From: Janthinobacterium fluminis
GTDB lineage: Bacteria; Pseudomonadota; Gammaproteobacteria; Burkholderiales; Burkholderiaceae_D
Assembly: GCF_028595325.1 (NCBI RefSeq)
Contig: NZ_JAQQXR010000007.1
Location: 62,001 to 126,000 of the forward strand
Direction: 5' to 3'
Length of the DNA: 64,000 nt
Part shown: piece by piece, positions 59,390 through 64,000 of the stretch
Position numbering within the stretch: the first letter of the stretch is position 1
Layout of the letters: every line of letters starts with the position of its first letter
Notes under the pieces: generated by a model
Seen by the model: the letters and a program-made list of their open reading frames with translations, nothing else
What the model was told of the DNA's origin: nothing
The model's database searches: none
Program-made: the position numbers and the translations under genes

Positions 59390-60268
59390 TCAGGCATACG
59401 ATGTCTGAATGATCTCTTCGTCGATCATATTGGTGAACAGATCGAAACTCAGGATGCCCGTACCGATGCAAGAAAACACGGTGCCGCCCGCCGTATCCTT
59501 GATGGTCACTTTCTCGGTCCAATCATTCAGATTCATGCACTTCAGGCTTGCGCGAGGCCAGGTTACTCCGTCCACATGCAGCCCCTCGGCCGACAACGCC
59601 AGTTCCTGGGTCTTGAAATTCAGGAAATCGCCGAAGAATCGCTTCTTGTAAACTTCGCCGCTACTAATGTAGTGGAAGTTCACGCGCTTGCCGTCGGCAA
59701 GCTTCTGCTTTAAAACGGGCATACGGTGCGACACGTAACGGGAGCGAAACTCGTCCATGAAATCATAGAAGCCCTTGAGTTCTCCAGACGCCAGTATCCA
59801 CGGCTTGTCGGAGCCCGTGCGATACGCAAAATTATTGATCATGCCGGCCATGGCGGTTTTTCCGGCTGCGAATAGATACAAGTCCTGGATGTCGGCAAAT
59901 GCGGCGTAGCTGCGCGTGCCGGCAGATTCGTGGACCACACCGTCTTCATGCAGTTCAAAACGGCTCTTCTGCCGCTTGAGCATCACCGCGCGCATCACCA
60001 GCACCAACAGCGCCAGCAGCGCCAGAAAGGCCGCAGCACCATAGATAATGTTTATATTGCTGTGAGTCCCCAGTTTGGCGCCGTTACGCAGCGTCACGGC
60101 AGCGGAGTCGTTCAGCGTTTTTTGGGGAAGGGTCGTACCCAGATACAGCACAAAACCCGACACTGCTGCCAGGATCACTGCGAATACCGCAAAGAAAATT
60201 GGCACTATCCGGCTATGGGAAAACACCGCAATTGCTTTGGCGGTTTGCGGAATGCTTAAATTGCTCAT
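59390..60268 (-). CDS. Membrane protein with two N-terminal helices and a soluble domain
   Basis: The 292-residue protein has two membrane helices (about 20-45 and 73-98) and then a cytoplasmic domain with FELHEDGVVHESAGTRSYAAF and DIQDLYLFAAG. The pattern of a short strand followed by the aromatic-acidic DIQDLYL resembles proteins I recall as DUF6585, but this is not certain. The start at 60268 has a GGAAGAT site. Function unknown. It is next to the tRNA-Gly islet and is also lower in GC than the core genes. Confidence 0.7.
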   Translation of the reverse strand: MSNLSIPQTAKAIAVFSHSRIVPIFFAVFAVILAAVSGFVLYLGTTLPQKTLNDSAAVTLRNGAKLGTHSNINIIYGAAAFLALLALLVLVMRAVMLKRQKSRFELHEDGVVHESAGTRSYAAFADIQDLYLFAAGKTAMAGMINNFAYRTGSDKPWILASGELKGFYDFMDEFRSRYVSHRMPVLKQKLADGKRVNFHYISSGEVYKKRFFGDFLNFKTQELALSAEGLHVDGVTWPRASLKCMNLNDWTEKVTIKDTAGGTVFSCIGTGILSFDLFTNMIDEEIIQTSYA

Positions 60269-60472
60269 GTCATCTTCCTTTTGAAGAATAGGGATTTCAC
60301 TTTCCGGATGTCGAAACATATTCAGGCCGCATTGTGTCCTATCTACGACAGGAATGGCAACACACATACATAAATACCGGTATGCAGGCGGTTGCGGGCG
60401 CGAATAAAATCGGCGCCATGCACTTTAATGAATTTGCTTGTCCGTAATGGTTAATAGTGCCGGGCGAGAAAA

Positions 60473-60610
60473 CCATCACATCTCAGTGAAATCGGCCATC
60501 TTGTTTTCCATCACAGTAGCCATGATGCGGCGTTGCAACAGCGATGAAAGCCGCGTAAAATGCAGGCTTCGCGGGTGTAGCTCAATGGTAGAGCAGAAGC
60601 TTCCCAAGCT
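60473..60610 (+). repeat. Left 138-bp direct repeat of the tRNA-Gly islet (attL-like)
   Basis: This stretch equals 62399-62536 except for two mismatches near its start. It contains the promoter (TTGCAA 60533-60538, 17-bp spacer, TAAAAT 60556-60561) and the first 40 nt of tRNA-Gly(CCC). Identity stops exactly after CCCAAGCT, inside the anticodon arm. The two copies are 1926 bp apart. They look like att sites of an integrated element or the ends of a duplication. Confidence 0.9.
60571..60610 (+). pseudogene. Truncated tRNA-Gly(CCC), 5' half
   Basis: The 40 nt from GCGGGTGTAGCTCAATGGTA through the anticodon TCCCA to AAGCT match the intact tRNA at 62497. The rest is replaced by unrelated sequence. 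The promoter before it is intact, so the fragment is probably transcribed. Confidence 0.9.
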
Positions 60611-60959
60611 CCTCCACCTCGTCAAGAGCCACTGTTCGTGCGACTCTGAAGCGCATGAATATGCGATCACACCAAAACTCCACCTTAATCAAAAAGTTAC
60701 TTGCCATCACATTTCCGACCCCACGTTTAGTCGAAAAAGCTACTGATACGCTGTGATGGCAGACCGAAAAATCTGACTGTTGGCCGTGCTGTCGCTCAGT
60801 GCGAACGGGGATTCCTGCCGAACCCACATTTGCAGGGAAAATTCTGACCGCCCCGAGGGATCAGTCTCAGAAATTTCTGCGTCAACGCCTGGATTCGTCA
60901 TGAGGGCATGTGAGACTCACGACCGCAACTTCGGTTCTTTCCAGAGGTACAACGAGCGT
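60611..60959. other. Left part of the islet, no gene recognised
   Basis: The 349 bp after the left repeat have AT-rich and mixed composition. A minus-strand frame (82 codons) reads from 60827 into the tRNA half, ending [14 protein letters not shown]; it matches nothing I know. No integrase was recognised. Confidence 0.4.
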
Positions 60960-61400
60960 TTAAAGTGTGCTTCTAGGTGTCACTGAAACGACCACGCCAT
61001 TCTGGAATGTCACTTGCGTGTAAGGACAGTTTGGAACAGGTGATGTATTGCACGCATAAACTAGCGTCCTACTGATCCGCTTGCCTGATGCATCTACAGC
61101 TCCTTCCACCTTCGCCACGCTGACAAAGTACGCAGCGTTGACTGCACATTCTGACATGCCAGGAATAACAATGTGAGCATCGATATTTGCCCAATCTTTA
61201 GCGGTGAAAACTCCGCGCTTCATCAATTCCCCTCTGGCCTCGCCTGAACGGTTGGCACGGTACCCATATACGGAGCAAAGATTCTCGTTTGAGGCGGTGG
61301 AAAAGTCCGCGCTGTTGACGTTGAACGTCGTGGGTTGGGTCGGGGGCGAGGAGCAGGCGGCCAATGCGACGGTGATAGCTGCAAAAAGATAGGTTTTCAT
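60960..61400 (-). CDS. Lipoprotein of unknown function
   Basis: The 146-residue protein has a signal peptide with lipobox ALAACSS. The mature part has SNENLCSVYGYRANRSGEARGEL then MKRGVFTAKDW and IVIPGMSECAVNAAYF, with four or more Cys. Similar small lipoproteins with an LCxxYG...RGVF...W...I...GMS-C pattern occur in phage- or island-borne regions of Proteobacteria. Function unknown. It is the only intact gene of the islet and is read opposite to the tRNA. Confidence 0.7.
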   Translation of the reverse strand: MKTYLFAAITVALAACSSPPTQPTTFNVNSADFSTASNENLCSVYGYRANRSGEARGELMKRGVFTAKDWANIDAHIVIPGMSECAVNAAYFVSVAKVEGAVDASGKRISRTLVYACNTSPVPNCPYTQVTFQNGVVVSVTPRSTL

Positions 61401-61689
61401 ATGTATATTTAGGATAACGAGGGATTTCGTACCTCTACTAACGACAGAATCACTTTATTCTTTAGTAATTACTCAAAGTGCAGGGAACGGGTGCCGCTGC
61501 GCTGTGTGCTGGCTGCTTAAAATTTTTGTTTTTTAGACGATCCAGCATCTGATGTTAATAGCGATTCTGTCCCCTCAGCATGTTATTGATTTGCAGCGAA
61601 ATCTGACTCACTTCACCGCATAATTTGCAAGCCGAACTGACCCACGTATAAGACACAATCCTACTCACTACATTGAGTGGGGAATTGGA

Positions 61690-62097
61690 GTGATCGACGT
61701 GGCATTACTAGGCATTATTCGACGCTGGCACATTCGCGACCAGGTCCCATTGAGAGAGATCGCCAGGCGTTTGGGCATCTCCAGAAGCACCGTTCGACGC
61801 TACCTGCGCTCGGAAACCATAGAGCCGGCCTACGCCGAGCGGCGTTCCACCCGCGCCATCGACAAATACGCGTTCCAGCTTTCCGCGCTACTCAAGACTG
61901 AAGCAGCACGGACGCGCAAGCAACGGCGCACGCTAAAACAGATTCGTGAGGACTTAAAGGAATTGGGGTTAGAGGGGTCTTACGACAGGGGCGCGGCGTT
62001 CGCGAGGGTATGGAGGACGGGTCAATCTGACCGGGTCAATCCTGCCAGCAAACGAACACGAAGCACTAGATTCGCTTCTGTTGACGATCAGCGCTGA
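61690..62097 (+). pseudogene. Truncated IS21-family transposase IstA
   Basis: The frame begins with a GTG and reads IIRRWHIRDQVPLREIARRL then GISRSTVRRYLRSETIEPAY, the helix-turn-helix start of IstA. EDLKELGLEGSYDRGAAFARVWR is also typical. After about 115 residues the match is lost and the frame ends at 136 codons; intact IstA has about 500 and carries a DDE domain. No istB follows. The sequence before it (from about 61590) may hold the left IS end. Confidence 0.85.
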
Positions 62098-62398
62098 GGA
62101 TAATAGTGTTTAGATAAGAAATTTCTTAGATGGGAAAAATACGGGATCGAATTATTTGAAATTTCATAAATTTATTGAGGAAAGATGCCGTGTAATTCCC
62201 TATTCTTCTTACGGTTCGTGCGCAAAATTAGTGAGTTGGAGTAAAAAATTACGATGACACTAAAAAGTGCAATGCCCCTAAAAATAAAGAGTAAAAGTAT
62301 GAAAAACTATAGAAGATAGCTGGTTTGAGTAACTGCTTCGAGGCGAATTCCGGGGAAAGCAGGACTTCCGCTTTTGGAGGAAGCTGTTGTTTATTCGG
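62098..62398. other. AT-rich right part of the islet, no gene recognised
   Basis: These 301 bp are clearly AT-rich compared with the rest of the window, with many stop codons in all frames and several A/T runs. No gene or RNA was recognised. Confidence 0.5.
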
Positions 62399-62536
62399 CC
62401 ATCACATCTCAATAAAATCGGCCATCTTGTTTTCCATCACAGTAGCCATGATGCGGCGTTGCAACAGCGATGAAAGCCGCGTAAAATGCAGGCTTCGCGG
62501 GTGTAGCTCAATGGTAGAGCAGAAGCTTCCCAAGCT
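62399..62536 (+). repeat. Right 138-bp direct repeat of the tRNA-Gly islet (attR-like)
   Basis: This copy of 60473-60610 includes the promoter and 5' half of the complete tRNA-Gly gene. Recombination between the two copies would remove 1926 bp and leave one intact tRNA gene. Confidence 0.9.
62459..62487 (+). promoter_or_regulatory. Promoter of tRNA-Gly
   Basis: TTGCAA (62459-62464) and TAAAAT (62482-62487) are 17 bp apart, close to the sigma-70 consensus. Transcription would begin a few bases before the tRNA 5' end at 62497. Confidence 0.75.
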
Positions 62537-62570
62537 TACGACGAGGGTTCGATTCCCTTCACCCGCTCCA
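62497..62570 (+). tRNA. tRNA-Gly(CCC)
   Basis: The cloverleaf is complete: acceptor GCGGGTG/CACCCGC, D-stem GCTC/GAGC, anticodon loop TTCCCAA (anticodon CCC), T-arm GAGGG TTCGATT CCCTT, and encoded TCCA end. It reads GGG codons. trmB starts 69 bp later. Confidence 0.97.
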
Positions 62571-62638
62571 GATTCGCCTTGGTTCGACGCCGCAGCGGCG
62601 CCCCGGCAGTTCTTTTACCCGTTACCTCCCTCATTCCC

Positions 62639-63358
62639 ATGTCCTCAGATACGCCCCAAAACGGCCCAGCCCGGCCAATGATGTACGATCCGACCGAACA
62701 CCGCATCCGCAGCTTCGTCACGCGCGCCGGCCGTCTGTCGATCGCCCAGGCGCGCGCGCTGGAAACGCTGGGGCCGCAGTTCCTGCTCGAATTTAACAAG
62801 GCGCCGCTCGACTTCGCCCAGGCTTTCGGACGCAGCGCGCCGACGGTGCTGGAAATCGGCTTCGGCATGGGCGACACGACGTCGCACATCGCCAAGGGCA
62901 TGCCGGAGAAGGATTTCATCGGCGTCGAGGTGCACACGCCCGGCGTCGGCAGCCTGCTCAAGCAGATCGGCGAACAGGAGCTGACGAATCTGCGCCTGAT
63001 CCAGCACGACGCGGTGGAGGTGCTCACGCATATGATTCCGGCCAATTCGCTGGCCGGCGTGCATGTGTTCTTCCCCGACCCGTGGCACAAGGCGCGCCAC
63101 AACAAGCGCCGCCTGATCCAGGGGCCGTTCGTCAAGCTGCTGACCGAGCGCCTGGCGCCGGGCGGCTATCTGCATTGCGCCACCGACTGGCAGGAGTATG
63201 CCGAGCAGATGCTGGAGGTGCTCGGCGCCGAGGAGGGTTTGGCCAACACCGCGGAAGGCTATGCGCCGCAGCCGGCTTACCGTCCGCTGACCAAGTTCGA
63301 GAACCGCGGTTTGCGGCTCGGGCATGGCGTGTGGGATTTGGTGTTCGTCAAGAAGTAA
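62639..63358 (+). CDS. trmB: tRNA (guanine-46-N7)-methyltransferase
   Basis: The 239-residue protein has [20 protein letters not shown], the SAM motif [16 protein letters not shown] and the TrmB signature [20 protein letters not shown]. It methylates G46 of many tRNAs. The start MSSDTPQ at 62639 is preferred; the frame above it runs into the tRNA. A strong two-way terminator follows. Confidence 0.97.
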   Translation: MSSDTPQNGPARPMMYDPTEHRIRSFVTRAGRLSIAQARALETLGPQFLLEFNKAPLDFAQAFGRSAPTVLEIGFGMGDTTSHIAKGMPEKDFIGVEVHTPGVGSLLKQIGEQELTNLRLIQHDAVEVLTHMIPANSLAGVHVFFPDPWHKARHNKRRLIQGPFVKLLTERLAPGGYLHCATDWQEYAEQMLEVLGAEEGLANTAEGYAPQPAYRPLTKFENRGLRLGHGVWDLVFVKK

Positions 63359-63390
63359 GGCGCGGCCGCGGCACCTGGCTGTCGCGGACG

Positions 63391-63421
63391 TAAAAAAAGC
63401 AGACCGAGGTCTGCTTTTTTT
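63391..63421. terminator. Bidirectional terminator between trmB and gdhA
   Basis: AAAAAAAGCAGACC and GGTCTGCTTTTTTT form a perfect stem with A- and T-runs on the two sides. It serves the convergent trmB and glutamate dehydrogenase genes. Confidence 0.9.
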
Positions 63422-63476
63422 ACGTCCCGCGCTTGCGGCGGGCGCCGGCACATGTGCGCCGGCGCCCGCTGCCGCA

Positions 63477-64000
<524 letters not shown>

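Noticed and set aside
59247..59522. 91-codon minus-strand frame overlapping the membrane protein gene
   Set aside because: It overlaps the better-supported frame at 59390-60268 and has a composition rich in Arg, His and Gly typical of shadow frames.
60582..60827. 82-codon minus-strand frame ending in the tRNA half, a possible integrase end
   Set aside because: The sequence has no recombinase motif and no known family; its end in the tRNA repeat is probably chance.
61566..61576. CTGTCCCC near the istA remnant, considered as a third REP site
   Set aside because: Only eight bases match the family and no inverted partner lies nearby.

Overview
This is a GC-rich chromosomal window whose gene order and protein types point to a betaproteobacterium of the Burkholderiales, most likely Oxalobacteraceae close to Massilia, Duganella or Janthinobacterium. 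The blocks fur / bamE-dapB-exbB-exbD-barstar-leuS-lptE-holA-proA, amgK-murU beside lptD-surA-pdxA-rsmA, and cytochrome b561 with two YceI proteins all fit that group. The genus is an inference from synteny and protein style; no database was searched.

Layout. 0.1-6.6 kb: two peptidases (M14 and S46), a GlsB/YeaQ-type membrane protein and a cytochrome b561-YceI-YceI operon, all on the minus strand. 6.7-9.4 kb: purB, a glutathione S-transferase and bacterioferritin. 9.8-13.5 kb: an iron block of tonB and bfd on the minus strand, divergent from feoA-feoB and a small Cys-rich membrane protein, with a strong Fur box between them. 13.6-19.2 kb: a Sel1-like gene remnant, a membrane-anchored GltB-type FMN protein, a second GST, a 5'-3' exonuclease, a receiver protein without its phosphoacceptor, mnmA and a Nudix hydrolase. 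19.6-24.7 kb: the three-gene proton-translocating transhydrogenase pntA-pntA'-pntB, a PAS-GGDEF diguanylate cyclase and an M28 peptidase. 24.7-34.7 kb: ubiquinone-type hydroxylase, Xaa-Pro aminopeptidase, murU and amgK in one minus-strand chain, divergent from lptD-surA-pdxA-rsmA. 34.9-36.2 kb: two tandem paralogous lipoproteins. 36.5-51.3 kb: HAD hydrolase, hrcA, fur, then the bamE-to-proA series and a run of single metabolic, RNA-modification and transport genes. 51.4-58.2 kb: a signalling block (HDOD-GAF-histidine kinase, receiver-PAS-GGDEF-EAL, 13-repeat Sel1 protein) and a DUF4197 protein.

58.2-62.5 kb is the accessory part: lower GC, orphan genes, a 159-bp MITE-like element, and a 1926-bp islet bounded by a 138-bp direct repeat that contains the promoter and 5' half of tRNA-Gly(CCC). 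The islet carries a lipoprotein gene and a broken IS21-type istA. The intact tRNA-Gly lies at the right end, followed by trmB and the 3' part of a glutamate dehydrogenase gene cut by the window edge.

Genes that work together: Bfr stores iron, Bfd releases it, and TonB and FeoAB take it up, plausibly under Fur. AmgK and MurU recycle peptidoglycan sugars. LptD, LptE, BamE and SurA build the outer membrane. The kinase and the c-di-GMP protein, 7 bp apart, look like a two-component pair. Palindromic REP-like elements of two sequence families sit at 8.9, 16.3 and 41.7-41.9 kb.
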